NCBI RefSeq assembly: GCF_900156345.1
Contig: NZ_FTPP01000001.1
Location: forward strand, 992,001 to 1,056,000
Source of the DNA: Pontibacter indicus
Lineage (GTDB): Bacteria > Bacteroidota > Bacteroidia > Cytophagales > Hymenobacteraceae
Direction: 5' to 3'
DNA length: 64,000 bases
The position numbers and the translations under genes are program-made. Positions 9,569-18,979 of this stretch are shown in pieces. The notes beneath the pieces are model-generated. The model ran no database searches, had not been told where the DNA came from, and was given only the letters and a program-made list of their open reading frames with translations. The stretch's first letter is position 1, and every line of letters begins with the position of its first letter.

Positions 9569-9914
9569 GGTATGCAGATGGGGGTTGGTGAATCGCCATT
9601 CTTCCACAAATAAAGTAAAACAATCGCACAGAATTCGGCTGCATGCTCATATTTATCGCACGCTATCTTTAAAACACGCTGGAGTTGAAATAAATCCAAA
9701 TCTTGCAGGCAACCTTTTATACAAAAAGCACATCCTGTGTACGGGCAGCGTCAAATTCAAGCTGATGTGGCTGGTGGTTAATGGTTCTATTGACTATATT
9801 GATAGAGTAAATTCGACTGTTGGTAGAAATCCAAAGAATATAACAGTGAAAAAATGTTATCATTAGCCTAATTTGTTAAATTTGGGTTTTACGATATTTA
9901 CCCGCTCCAGCTCC
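9569..9914. other. Intergenic region between divergent genes
   Basis: About 345 bases between the divergent dioxygenase and serine dehydratase genes. It must hold both promoters. An AT-rich part near 9860-9900 with TTTG-like elements lies upstream of the serine dehydratase. An open frame of 99 codons crosses the region but has no family-like features, so I do not call it a gene. Confidence 0.5.
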
Positions 9915-10592
9915 ATGGCAGAAAAAAGCAGTGTTTTTGATATGATCGGCCCTATCATGATCGGTCCTTCCAGCTCGCATACCGCTGGCGTTGTGCGCAT
10001 TGCGCGCGCTGCCATCCGCGTGTTAGGGGCTGCTCCCGAAGAAGCCATCATCACCTTTTATAATTCCTTTGCACAAACTTACGAGGGCCATGGCTCCGAT
10101 CGTGCCATCATAGCGGGTCTACTGGACTTCAAAACAGATGACAAACGCATCAAAGAGGCTTTCGATCATGCCAAAGAGCGAGGCCTGAAGTATACCTTCC
10201 GCTCGGTTGGAAACGCTTCTACTATGCACCCCAACACGATCAAGCTAAACCTGAAGGCAGGTGACCGCCAGGTAGAGGTGATCGGACAGAGCCGCGGAGG
10301 CGGAGTGATTAATATTGTGGAGGTAGACGGTTTTACGGCCAGCTTTTCTGCCAACCTGCACACCCTCATCATTGACGCAGACGACGTGAAGGGCAGTATC
10401 GCTTTTATCGCCACCGTCATCGCGCACGATGACTGCAACATTGCCACCATGAACGTGTCCCGCAAGGGCAAAAACGAAATGGCCCGCCAGTTCATTGAGA
10501 TGGATTCCGGCATCAAGCCCATCACGTTGGAGTACCTGAAGCAGTTGAGCTGGGTGAAGCACGTGATTTACATTCCAAACATCGATCTTTAA
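9915..10592 (+). CDS. sdaAB: L-serine dehydratase, iron-sulfur type, beta subunit
   Basis: About 225 residues. The N-terminal block SVFDMIGPIMIGPSSSHTAG is the hallmark of the SDH beta domain, and the C-terminus (from about residue 150) is an ACT domain (IAFIATVIAHDDCNIATMNV). With an alpha subunit it deaminates L-serine to pyruvate and ammonia using a [4Fe-4S] cluster. The alpha subunit is not in this window. ATG 9915 is chosen since the family begins there. A TolC gene starts 14 bases after the stop. Confidence 0.9.
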   Translation: MAEKSSVFDMIGPIMIGPSSSHTAGVVRIARAAIRVLGAAPEEAIITFYNSFAQTYEGHGSDRAIIAGLLDFKTDDKRIKEAFDHAKERGLKYTFRSVGNASTMHPNTIKLNLKAGDRQVEVIGQSRGGGVINIVEVDGFTASFSANLHTLIIDADDVKGSIAFIATVIAHDDCNIATMNVSRKGKNEMARQFIEMDSGIKPITLEYLKQLSWVKHVIYIPNIDL

Positions 10593-10606
10593 GAAGAAGA
10601 TACACT

Positions 10607-12085
10607 ATGAAAAAAATGTCAAACAAAGTGCTTTTACTGGCTCTTGGCCTCACTGTGGGCGGTTTTGGCTCCGCGATGGCGCAGCAACAGGGTGCTGGCG
10701 GCGATGGCATCTGGTCGTTGCAGGAAGCCGTTGAGTATGCTAAAGCGAACAACCTGAACGTGCGCCAAAGCAGCCTGAACCGCGATTTAACCAGAGCTGA
10801 CCTTAATCAGTCGAAGGCGGCCAGACTACCGAGCATCAATGCCAACGGCAATTACAGCTTTAACACAGGTTCGTTCCAGGACCCGGTAAGCTTTAACCTG
10901 CAAACACAAAACGCACGGACTTCCAATGTTTCGATCAATGCGTCGTTGCCTTTGTTTGCAGGTTTTCAACAGGTTAACCAGATCAAGCAAAACGAATTGA
11001 GCCTGGAGGCAAGCGAGCAGGAATTTCTCTCTGCACAAAATGATGTCACCATCCAGATCGTAACGGCTTATCTGAACATCCTGTTTGCCAACGAGCAAAT
11101 GGCTGTTTCAGAATCGCAGCGCAACCTGACCAATGAGCAATTGAGACGTACTCAGGCGCTTTTCAAGGCAGGCAGCGTAGCTGAAAACGCGGTATTGGAT
11201 CTGGAGTCGCAGCTCGCGACAGATGACCTAAACTATATCACAGCGCAGAACCAGCGCGATATATCCAGGTTGACCCTGATGCAGTTGCTAAACATCCCGA
11301 CAACTGAGGAGTTTCAGGTGGAGATACCTAATATACCAGATCCCGAAGAAAATCCGGTGATTGTGGACGGAAGTCAGGTATACGACGTGGCTTTGCAAAC
11401 ATTGCCAGCGATAAAGGCTGCGGATTTACGACTGCGAAGTGCTGAAACAGGTTTGAGTGTTGCCAAGGGAGCTTATTATCCCCGCCTGAGCCTGTTCGCT
11501 GGTGCAGGTAGCCGTTATGCTAGCACTAGCCGAAGACTTATCGATGTGGAACAGGTGGTCGTGGGTCGATTTCCACAAGTTGTATACAGCAGCAAAGATG
11601 GCCCCGCAACTCAAACCCTTTGGTTTGACAATGTGGAGACACGGCGCATTGACGAATATTACGGCATGTTCCGTCAGTGGGACGACAACCTGAACACACA
11701 GGTAGGCTTGTCGCTCCAAGTGCCTATCTTGAACGGTTTCCAGGTACGCACCAACGTGCAGCGCGCGAAGCTGCAACAGCAAAATGCGCAGCTGAATGCC
11801 GACATTGCTAAAAACAACCTGCGCCAGACCATCGAGCAGGCTTATGTAGATGCTGTTGCCGCGCAGCGACGTTATGCGTCGGCCCGCCAGCAGGTGAACG
11901 CCTCTGAAAAGAACTTCCGCAATGCTGAACTAAGACTTCAGGGTGGTGTGATCAACACCGTAGATTTCAATGTGGTAGCGAACACTTACCGCTCTGCCCA
12001 GTCTAGTTTGATACAGGCAAAATACGACTATACCTTTAAACTAAAAGTTCTGGACTTCTACCAGGGCAAAGACCTTTCTTTCTAA
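10607..12085 (+). CDS. TolC family outer membrane efflux protein
   Basis: A 492-residue outer membrane channel with a signal peptide cut after about residue 26 (GSAMAQ). Two OEP repeats are visible: the helical hairpins around residues 50-240 and 280-480, each with long Gln/Asn-rich coiled-coil segments. The following gene, nine bases on, is a MacA/HlyD-type adaptor, so the two make the outer half of a tripartite exporter. No inner-membrane pump follows; the next gene is gpsA. Confidence 0.92.
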   Translation: MKKMSNKVLLLALGLTVGGFGSAMAQQQGAGGDGIWSLQEAVEYAKANNLNVRQSSLNRDLTRADLNQSKAARLPSINANGNYSFNTGSFQDPVSFNLQTQNARTSNVSINASLPLFAGFQQVNQIKQNELSLEASEQEFLSAQNDVTIQIVTAYLNILFANEQMAVSESQRNLTNEQLRRTQALFKAGSVAENAVLDLESQLATDDLNYITAQNQRDISRLTLMQLLNIPTTEEFQVEIPNIPDPEENPVIVDGSQVYDVALQTLPAIKAADLRLRSAETGLSVAKGAYYPRLSLFAGAGSRYASTSRRLIDVEQVVVGRFPQVVYSSKDGPATQTLWFDNVETRRIDEYYGMFRQWDDNLNTQVGLSLQVPILNGFQVRTNVQRAKLQQQNAQLNADIAKNNLRQTIEQAYVDAVAAQRRYASARQQVNASEKNFRNAELRLQGGVINTVDFNVVANTYRSAQSSLIQAKYDYTFKLKVLDFYQGKDLSF

Positions 12086-12094
12086 CATAAAATT

Positions 12095-13486
12095 ATGGCT
12101 GCAAAAAAATCGAATAAGCTTATCTACACCCTGATAGGCGGACTGGTTCTGATTCTGATACTGGCGCTGGGAGCTAAAAAGGCTGGCTGGATCGGTAAAG
12201 AAGAAGGAACAGAAGTTGTATTGTCAGAAGTCAAACGTACCGAGATCGTTGAAAAGGTAAGTGCCTCTGGAAAGGTACAGCCTGAGACAGAAGTAAAGAT
12301 CAGCCCGGACGTGTCTGGTGAGATCATCGAGCTGACCGTGCAGGAAGGCGACTCTGTTGTAAAAGGACAGTTGTTGGTGCGCATTCGCCCTGATAACTAC
12401 AAGTCATTGGTAGACATGCAGACGGCTGGTGTAAACCAGGCCCGTGCCAACCTGTCACAGTCGAAGGCGCGTTTGGCACAATCGCGTGCTAATTTTGCGC
12501 AGGTAGAGCAGAACTTTAAGCGTAACAAGAGCCTTTTCGATCAGAAGGTAATCTCTGAGGCTGAGTTTCAGCAGATCAAAGCGCAGTACGAAGCCGGTAA
12601 GCAGGAGATTGAGTCTTTGGCGCAAAGCGTGCGTGCAGCTGAGTTCGGCATTCAGAATGCGCAGGCCTCTCTGAATGACGCCCGCGAGAACCTGAACAAA
12701 ACCACTATCTATGCACCTGTAAGTGGCACCGTGTCAAAACTTAATGTAGAGCGTGGCGAGCGTGTGGTAGGTACATCGCAAATGGCTGGTACCGAAATTA
12801 TGCGCATTGCCAACCTCAACAACATGGAGGTGCGCGTGAACGTGAACGAGAACGACATCATCCGGGTAGGTATGGGTGACTCGGTAATTGTAGAAGTGGA
12901 CTCCTATACCAGCCGCGACGAGAAGTTCAAAGGCATCGTGACGTCTATCGCCAATACGGCAAAAGACGCTGCTTCTTTGGAGGCTGTAACCGAGTTTGAG
13001 GTGCGCATCCGTTTGCTCAACGACTCCTACAGCCACCTGGCCGATAAGAATGCACGTCCTTTCCGCCCGGGTATGACCGCCTCGGTAGATATCATCACAG
13101 AGCGCAAAAACAATGTTTTATCTGTACCTTTGTCGGCAGTGACGACTCGTTCGAACAAGCCAGCCAAGGCAACGGGCGAAAATGCTGAGGAGAAAGAAGC
13201 TGATAAGAACGCGGAGGAAGCTCCTGTAGCCCCTGCAGGTCCGGTAGAAGAAGTAGTGTTCGTACACGATGCTAACAATACCGTTAAATCGGTGAAGGTA
13301 AAAACAGGCATCAGCGACTTCGACAACATCGAGATCCTGAGCGGTCTGGAGGAAGGCCAGAAGGTAGTTTCCGGTCCGTTCAGAGCTGTATCGAAAACGC
13401 TGAAGGACGGTGCCAAAGTGGCTGTGAAGGACGAGAAATCACTGAACAAATCAGCTTTGGCTGATGCGAATGGTGAAGAAAAATAA
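12095..13486 (+). CDS. Periplasmic adaptor subunit of efflux transporter (MacA/HlyD-like)
   Basis: 463 residues: an N-terminal membrane anchor (about 9-28), the lipoyl half-motif (GEIIELTVQEGDSVVKGQLL), a long coiled-coil hairpin rich in Gln, Ala and Arg (about 105-205), the second lipoyl half (TIYAPVSGTVSKLNVERGE), beta-barrel and membrane-proximal domains. A charged Glu/Lys/Ala insertion near residues 355-385 is low in complexity. It would connect the TolC protein upstream to an ABC or RND pump encoded elsewhere. Confidence 0.9.
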   Translation: MAAKKSNKLIYTLIGGLVLILILALGAKKAGWIGKEEGTEVVLSEVKRTEIVEKVSASGKVQPETEVKISPDVSGEIIELTVQEGDSVVKGQLLVRIRPDNYKSLVDMQTAGVNQARANLSQSKARLAQSRANFAQVEQNFKRNKSLFDQKVISEAEFQQIKAQYEAGKQEIESLAQSVRAAEFGIQNAQASLNDARENLNKTTIYAPVSGTVSKLNVERGERVVGTSQMAGTEIMRIANLNNMEVRVNVNENDIIRVGMGDSVIVEVDSYTSRDEKFKGIVTSIANTAKDAASLEAVTEFEVRIRLLNDSYSHLADKNARPFRPGMTASVDIITERKNNVLSVPLSAVTTRSNKPAKATGENAEEKEADKNAEEAPVAPAGPVEEVVFVHDANNTVKSVKVKTGISDFDNIEILSGLEEGQKVVSGPFRAVSKTLKDGAKVAVKDEKSLNKSALADANGEEK

Positions 13487-13495
13487 ACATCCGAT

Positions 13496-14485
13496 TTGGA
13501 AAAAATTGCTGTAATAGGAGGGGGAAGCTGGGCTTCGGCTCTGGTGAAGATACTCTCAGAGAACAAATCACAGGTACACTGGTGGATGCGCAACGAAAAC
13601 GACGTGCAGCACCTGATCAATTACCGCCACAATCCGCGCTACCTGAGTGGCGTGACCTATGACCTGAACTACGTAAAGCCCTCAACGGACCTGCGCAATG
13701 TCGTAGCCGTGGCGGACTGGGTGATATTGGCAGTCCCGGCTGCTTTTATCCAATCGGCTCTGAGCGGACTGGAACAGAACGCCCTGAAGGACAAAGTGCT
13801 GATTTCTGCCATCAAGGGCATGATCCCGAAGCAGAACATCCTGATCACGGATTACCTGGGTCAGCAGTACGGTGTCCCGAACAGTCACCAACTGGTGGTT
13901 GCCGGCCCTTGCCATGCTGAGGAAGTAGCCATGGAAAAACAGTCGTACCTGACCATTGGCTCCTACGATTTGCCTACGGCAGAACGCTTCTGCGAACTGC
14001 TTCGCAACCGCTACGTCAAAGCCAATCCGCTTGAGGACCTGGACGGGGTTGAATACTGCGCTGTGATCAAGAACATCATTGCGTTGGCCTGCGGTATAGC
14101 CCGAGGCCTGAACTACGGCGACAACTTCCAGGCAGTTCTGGTATCGAACGCCATGCAGGAGATCGAGCGCTTTCTGCATGCCGTTATGCCGATCCACCGC
14201 GACCTGAGCGGGTCGGCCTACCTCGGTGACTTGCTGGTGACAGCTTACTCGCAGTTCAGCCGCAACCGTACATTCGGTAACATGATCGGCCATGGCTATA
14301 CCGTGAAATCGGCCCAGATCGAGATGAACATGGTGGCGGAAGGATACTACGCCGTGCAAAGCATTTACGAGCTCAACAAAAAGCTGAAGGTGAACATGCC
14401 AATCACAAAGGCGGTATATCTGATCCTGTACGAGCGCATCGCACCGGCAGTGGAATTCGAAATATTGAAGGAAAAGCTTACGTAG
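13496..14485 (+). CDS. gpsA: NAD(P)H-dependent glycerol-3-phosphate dehydrogenase
   Basis: 329 residues. The enzyme reduces dihydroxyacetone phosphate to sn-glycerol-3-phosphate for phospholipid synthesis. The Rossmann loop (IAVIGGGSWASALVKIL) is at the N-terminus, the catalytic Lys lies in the ALKDKVLISAIKGM / CAVIKNIIALACGIARGLNYGDN region, and NRTFGNMIGHGY matches the family. The start is TTG at 13496, ten bases after the adaptor stop. A hairpin follows the gene. Confidence 0.92.
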   Translation: MEKIAVIGGGSWASALVKILSENKSQVHWWMRNENDVQHLINYRHNPRYLSGVTYDLNYVKPSTDLRNVVAVADWVILAVPAAFIQSALSGLEQNALKDKVLISAIKGMIPKQNILITDYLGQQYGVPNSHQLVVAGPCHAEEVAMEKQSYLTIGSYDLPTAERFCELLRNRYVKANPLEDLDGVEYCAVIKNIIALACGIARGLNYGDNFQAVLVSNAMQEIERFLHAVMPIHRDLSGSAYLGDLLVTAYSQFSRNRTFGNMIGHGYTVKSAQIEMNMVAEGYYAVQSIYELNKKLKVNMPITKAVYLILYERIAPAVEFEILKEKLT

Positions 14486-14500
14486 GCTAAGCGACCAAAG

Positions 14501-14536
14501 ACGCGAAAGGCATACCCGGTGGTGTGCCTTTCGCGT
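14501..14536 (+). terminator. Hairpin after gpsA
   Basis: A perfect 12-bp stem (ACGCGAAAGGCA at 14501-14512 with its complement at 14525-14536) with a 12-base loop lies 15 bases after the gpsA stop. The T tail is short (TTT then A-rich), so it may be a weak terminator or an mRNA-stabilising hairpin. Confidence 0.6.
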
Positions 14537-14569
14537 TTAAAGCCCTGACCCAACGGCTGGGCCTGACAC

Positions 14570-15559
14570 ATGAAACAGCACTTCCAGCAAATTGATATAT
14601 TAAAGGGACTGGCTATTGTGGCCGTGCTACTACTGCACTCGCTTTCGCGTGGGCAGTTGGTGGATAGTTACGCGATTTACCACATCTGGCAGGCTGTTCC
14701 GGTTTTTATGGTGCTGATGGGCCTGAACCTAGGCATGTCCTACGGCAGCAAAACCCTGCACTTCAAGCAGCTCTATACCCGACACTACTTCCAGAAGAAG
14801 GCGCTGCGCATTATTTTCCCGCTCCTTCTAATCTATGCCATCGCTCTGGTACTGGGTTTTGTTTGGGAACAGGTATACGGAAGGGAGGTCTATACCTTAG
14901 ATTGGAAAAACCTGATCGGGGTGCTGCCTGTTTCAGGCAAGGGAAATTACTTTATCACACTTTTACTTCAGTCCCTGCTCGCGCTTCCGCTGATTGGTTA
15001 TACCTTCCATCGCTGGCCAATACTTACTACGCTGGTGCTGGTACTCCTCGAAATCGCCTTTCAGGCGCTAGCGTTCCAGATCAGCTATTTCAATCAGGAC
15101 CGTTATCTCTACGATGCCGCCTTGTTCCGTTACTTTTCAGCCATTGCCTTGGGCCTGTGGCTTTCCCGCTTGATCACAGCATCAAACAGCAGGTATGGCT
15201 GGCTCTTGCTGCTCGCCGGTCTTGCCAGTGGCGTATACCTGTACTTCCATATTTACCAGCAAGTCAGGCTGCCTTACATCCGGCCGGAGTGGCAAGCGCA
15301 ACTGTTCCTCACGTTCCCTTTTGCCACTTTGCTCTGCTATTGGGGTATACTGGCTTTCCCGCAGCAATCAAATGTTCCGGTTCTCAAAGGTATGGCCACG
15401 GTTGGGAAGGCGTCTTACCATATATTCCTGGTGCAGGTGCTTTACTTTGGCCTGGTGGTAGATGACTCTAATATTGCCCTTAATTTAACGGTGTGTCTGG
15501 TAACAGGTATGATCTTCTACTGGGTCGAATCGTTTTTAAGCAAAAAAATATCGAGATAA
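14570..15559 (+). CDS. Acyltransferase family 3 integral membrane protein
   Basis: A 329-residue protein with about ten hydrophobic segments. The N-terminal QIDILKGLAIVAVLLLHSLS block is the Acyltransferase_3/OafA type, with the conserved His in the first TM helix, and a Arg/Lys-rich cytoplasmic loop (YFQKKALRIIFPLLLIYAI) follows TM2. Such proteins O-acylate surface sugars or lipids. It stands alone after gpsA, so the acceptor is unknown. Confidence 0.82.
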   Translation: MKQHFQQIDILKGLAIVAVLLLHSLSRGQLVDSYAIYHIWQAVPVFMVLMGLNLGMSYGSKTLHFKQLYTRHYFQKKALRIIFPLLLIYAIALVLGFVWEQVYGREVYTLDWKNLIGVLPVSGKGNYFITLLLQSLLALPLIGYTFHRWPILTTLVLVLLEIAFQALAFQISYFNQDRYLYDAALFRYFSAIALGLWLSRLITASNSRYGWLLLLAGLASGVYLYFHIYQQVRLPYIRPEWQAQLFLTFPFATLLCYWGILAFPQQSNVPVLKGMATVGKASYHIFLVQVLYFGLVVDDSNIALNLTVCLVTGMIFYWVESFLSKKISR

Positions 15560-15594
15560 AAGTATAACTTCGTTCTATTTGAGTAACTTAAGGT

Positions 15595-16005
15595 ATGATT
15601 ACTAAAGTAACTTGTGCCCTTATTGAACAGTACGGTCGTGTGCTCATCACCCAGCGCAGCGAAACCATGCCGCAAGCTATGCTGTGGGAATTTCCGGGCG
15701 GGAAAATAGAAGAGGGAGAAACAGAAGAAGCCTGCCTGGTGCGGGAAATACAGGAAGAACTGAACCTTAGCATCACCCCGCTGCAGCGCCTGACACCCGT
15801 TCTCCAAACATACGGTGACAAAACCATCGAGCTGATACCTTATTTGTGCCAATATAACAGCGGCGCCATCAGGTTGGCAGAACACCGGTCTTACCATTGG
15901 GTTCAGCCGCATGACATGACTAGTTATAACTGGTGCCAAGCCGACATTCCGATCGTACAGGAATATTTGGCAATGGCCGCTGAGCAATTTTTAGGTAACA
16001 AGTAA
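15595..16005 (+). CDS. mutT: MutT-type Nudix (deoxy)nucleoside triphosphate pyrophosphohydrolase
   Basis: 136 residues. The complete Nudix box GX5EX7REUXEE starts at GGKIEEGETE (about residue 37) and is followed by a typical short MutT C-terminus (YHWVQPHDM). The predicted role is removal of oxidised or noncanonical nucleoside triphosphates. ATG 15595 is used. The symbol is by family only; related enzymes act on other nucleotides. Confidence 0.88.
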   Translation: MITKVTCALIEQYGRVLITQRSETMPQAMLWEFPGGKIEEGETEEACLVREIQEELNLSITPLQRLTPVLQTYGDKTIELIPYLCQYNSGAIRLAEHRSYHWVQPHDMTSYNWCQADIPIVQEYLAMAAEQFLGNK

Positions 16006-16013
16006 AGCCAACC

Positions 16014-16045
16014 TTTTCCCGAAAAGGTCAAATTGCCGTACCTTT
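16014..16045 (+). promoter_or_regulatory. Bacteroidota-type promoter directly abutting the methyltransferase start
   Basis: TACCTTTG at 16038-16045 matches the Bacteroidota -7 element TAnnTTTG exactly; a TTTT at 16014-16017, 20 bases upstream, is one base off the -33 TTTG. The -7 element ends four bases before the ATG at 16050, so a transcript from it would have almost no leader. Confidence 0.5.
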
Positions 16046-16049
16046 GGGT

Positions 16050-17453
16050 ATGGAATTACCACAATCATTTGTCCAGCGCATGAGGGGGCAGCTGGGTGCG
16101 GACTACATCCGTTTCGAGCAAGCACTGCAAAAACCTGCGCCAATTAGCATACGCCTGAACAAAAGCAAGCTGCCAGGCCAACCAAACCTGCCGCGCGTGC
16201 CCTGGACTGAAACCGGCTATTACCTGCCGGAGCGTCCGCAATTTACGCTCGATCCACGTCTTCACGCAGGGGCTTACTACGTGCAAGAGGCCAGTTCCAT
16301 GTTTTTAGAGCAGGCCCTGCGTCAACACCTCGACCTCAGCCAATCCCTCCGGATACTCGACCTTTGCGGCGCGCCCGGCGGCAAGTCCACCCACATTGCC
16401 AGCCTGATCTCACCCGACAGCCTGTTAGTTGCCAACGAAGTGATCCGTAGCCGCGCCGGCATTCTGGCTGAGAACGGGACCAAGTGGGGGAGCGGCAATG
16501 TAGTAGTGACCAACAACGACCCGCGTGATTTTAACCGGCTACCCGAGTTTTTTGATGTGATGGTGGTAGACGCACCCTGCAGCGGTGAAGGTATGTTCCG
16601 CAAAGACCCACAGGCCATGAACGAATGGTCAGACGAAAATGTGAACCTCTGCGCCCAACGCCAGCAGCGTATCTTAATGGACGTGTGGAATGCCCTGCGA
16701 CCAGGCGGACTACTTATCTATAGTACCTGTACCTGGAATTTGGCTGAAAATGAACAGAACATTGCCTGGCTGGCCCAACAGGAAAACGCTCAGCCGCTCT
16801 CCCTTAAACTGGATCCGGCCTGGGGAGTAGAGGCTACTTCTCTCGATGGGGTGTCTGGCTATCGTTTCTATCCGCATCAGGTACGGGGGGAGGGTTTCTT
16901 TTTATCCGTTATCCGAAAGGCGGGGGAGTATGAAGCACCGCAGCGATCCTCTAAAAAGAAAAAATATAAGCTGACGCACGCCGGTAAGAAGGAAAAGGCT
17001 CTGGTAAACGACTGGTTGTTGGAGCCGGAGCGTTTTGCCTGGGTGCAGTATGGGGAGGTGATTTCGGCTATACCTGAGAATCTGTTCGAGGAAGTGGATG
17101 AACTCTACCAGAACATGCACGTGATCTACGCTGGCACTGAGATAGCCGAAGTGAATGGCAAAAAACTGAAACCACTGCAAGCACTGGCGCTCTCGCAGTA
17201 CCTCAACCAAGAAGCTTTCCGCACCGAAGATCTTGACCTAGAATCGGCGTTGCGCTACCTCCGCAAAGAAGACATCGGCATCAGCGGCAACAGCAACGAC
17301 TGGATCCTACTTCAGTTCGAAAACCAGTCCCTCGGCTGGGCCAAACAAGTCGGCAATCGACTAAATAATTATTATCCGAAAGAATGGCGGATCCGAATGG
17401 AATTGCCAGATAAATTAGCTGAAAGTTTAGAGTTATGCGTTAAGAGCGATTAG
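16050..17453 (+). CDS. rRNA (cytosine-C5-)-methyltransferase, RsmF/NOL1-NOP2-sun family
   Basis: 467 residues. SAM motif I is LDLCGAPGGKSTHIASL. Motif IV VVDAPCSGEGMFRKDP holds one catalytic Cys and motif VI YSTCTWN the other, so this is an active C5-cytosine RNA methyltransferase. The C-terminal part (from about 300) resembles the RsmF PUA-like extension. ATG 16050 is chosen over TTG 16044. The last ten codons form one arm of a large inverted repeat. Confidence 0.9.
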   Translation: MELPQSFVQRMRGQLGADYIRFEQALQKPAPISIRLNKSKLPGQPNLPRVPWTETGYYLPERPQFTLDPRLHAGAYYVQEASSMFLEQALRQHLDLSQSLRILDLCGAPGGKSTHIASLISPDSLLVANEVIRSRAGILAENGTKWGSGNVVVTNNDPRDFNRLPEFFDVMVVDAPCSGEGMFRKDPQAMNEWSDENVNLCAQRQQRILMDVWNALRPGGLLIYSTCTWNLAENEQNIAWLAQQENAQPLSLKLDPAWGVEATSLDGVSGYRFYPHQVRGEGFFLSVIRKAGEYEAPQRSSKKKKYKLTHAGKKEKALVNDWLLEPERFAWVQYGEVISAIPENLFEEVDELYQNMHVIYAGTEIAEVNGKKLKPLQALALSQYLNQEAFRTEDLDLESALRYLRKEDIGISGNSNDWILLQFENQSLGWAKQVGNRLNNYYPKEWRIRMELPDKLAESLELCVKSD

Positions 17454-17490
17454 CGATCACATACCTTCTTAACTCATAACTCTAAACTTT
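17422..17490. repeat. Inverted repeat spanning the 3' end of the RsmF-like gene
   Basis: Arms at 17422-17445 and 17467-17490 match as reverse complements at 23 of 24 positions, with a 21-base loop. The left arm lies inside the coding sequence and contains three related steps (AAGTTTAGAGTTATGCGTTAAG). It sits between convergent genes and could act as a bidirectional terminator, although it lacks a long T run. Confidence 0.8.
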
Positions 17491-17502
17491 TAACTAGCAA
17501 AC

Positions 17503-18690
17503 CTATTCCACCATCAACACCAGCCCTTTCAAGTACTCGCCTTCGGGGTGGAAGATGGAAATGGGGTGATCTGCAGGCTGAGTGAGGTGGTGCATGATCT
17601 TGATGTTGCGACCGGCCTCAATGGCAGCTGCCATCACCGTGTTGTTGAACAGGTACTTGTCTACCACTTGTGAGCAGGAGAACGTGAAGAGTATGCCGCC
17701 TGGCTTGATGCGCTTCATGGCCTCGGCATTCAGGCGCTTGTAGCCCATCACGGCATTGTGGCGCACTTTCTGGCTTTTGGCGAAGGCAGGCGGGTCTAGC
17801 ACGATCACATCATAACGGTCTTCTTTGCCTTTCAGGAAATCAAAAGTATCTATTGCAAAGGCTTCGTGGCGCTCAGGTGCCTGACTCAGTTCGCCGTTTT
17901 TGATCGTTAGTTCGATCGCCTTTTTCGACACGTCCACTGAGTGTACTTCTTTGGCTCCGGCGTTGAGGGCGTATACCGAGAAACCTCCGGTATAGCAAAA
18001 CGTGTTCAGCACCGATTTGTCTTTCACATAGCGGGCCAGCAATTCGCGGTTTTCGCGCTGGTCTATAAAGAAGCCCGTCTTCTGGCCGCTTTCCCAGTCC
18101 ACAAAAAACTGGTGCTCGTTCTCGGTCACCACCACGCCACCGCTCGACTCGCCGAAGAGATAGCCATTCTGGGCCTGTACCGGCATCTTTGCCGGGAGTG
18201 ACTCCGCGCTTTTGTCGTACACCGCTTTCAGTTTTGTACCGTAGATTTCCTGCAGTGCTTTGGCAATGTGCTCGCGAACCGAATACATGCCCACAGAATG
18301 CGTCTGGATCACAGCTGTGTCTTTGTAGATGTCCACAATCAGGCCGGGCACGCCATCACCCTCGGCGTACACCAGGCGGTAAACGTCAGTATGTGGATTA
18401 TCGATCAGGCCCAACCGCTTGCGGTAGTCGTAGGCTTGCTGCACCTTGCGTTTCCAGAAAGTATAGTCCGGCTCCACTTGCTCAAAAGAGAACACGCGCA
18501 CCGCAATAGAGCCCGGTGCCCAATGGCCCATGCCCAGAAACTCACGCTGGTTGGAGTAAACCTCCACAGTGTCGCCTTCTTCAGGCTCCGATCCTTCAAT
18601 TCTTTTAATAGCGCCAGAGAAAACCCATGGGTGAAAGCGTTTCAGGGAGTGTTCTTTCCCTTTGGCCAGGTATAGTTTGGTTAATGACAT
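17503..18690 (-). CDS. SAM-dependent rRNA large subunit methyltransferase, RlmI-like (PUA domain)
   Basis: 395 residues. An N-terminal PUA domain (HPWVFSGAIKRIEG) is followed by a EEHE-type linker and a Rossmann methyltransferase with motif I (NTFCYTGGFSVYALNAGA), acidic loop VDVSKKA and motif IV VIVLDPPAFAKS. This is the plan of RlmI/YccW-type 23S rRNA m5C methyltransferases. It is convergent with another rRNA methyltransferase gene. Target base inferred from family only. Confidence 0.9.
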   Translation of the reverse strand: MSLTKLYLAKGKEHSLKRFHPWVFSGAIKRIEGSEPEEGDTVEVYSNQREFLGMGHWAPGSIAVRVFSFEQVEPDYTFWKRKVQQAYDYRKRLGLIDNPHTDVYRLVYAEGDGVPGLIVDIYKDTAVIQTHSVGMYSVREHIAKALQEIYGTKLKAVYDKSAESLPAKMPVQAQNGYLFGESSGGVVVTENEHQFFVDWESGQKTGFFIDQRENRELLARYVKDKSVLNTFCYTGGFSVYALNAGAKEVHSVDVSKKAIELTIKNGELSQAPERHEAFAIDTFDFLKGKEDRYDVIVLDPPAFAKSQKVRHNAVMGYKRLNAEAMKRIKPGGILFTFSCSQVVDKYLFNNTVMAAAIEAGRNIKIMHHLTQPADHPISIFHPEGEYLKGLVLMVE

Positions 18691-18979
18691 TTATGGAATG
18701 TGCTGATTTTTGAAAATGCCGATTTTGCTCAGATTAGTCTGCAAAAGCGGTACGAAAAAGATAAAGCTGTAAATGGAAAATATCGTTCCGTGCCCGGTGA
18801 AGAAAATTAGCTGGGGCTATACCTACAACACAGCAAAGTAGTGCGATTTAGCCGCGCGGGAGGAAATTATTCAAAGAAAGGGTCTTGGCAAACCTTGCGG
18901 TAAGCAGTTGATGTTTAAAAGTTGTATGATCATCCAGTTAGCCTTTGGCTAAAATTATCCAGTTCTTTTTTACAGTAAA

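Noticed and set aside
9567-9866. 99-codon frame in the dioxygenase/serine dehydratase gap
   Set aside because: It overlaps the dioxygenase start, has a mixed composition and no motif, and covers the expected promoter region.
14501-14536. Riboswitch ahead of the acyltransferase
   Set aside because: It is a simple 12-bp hairpin after gpsA without the junctions of a known riboswitch class.
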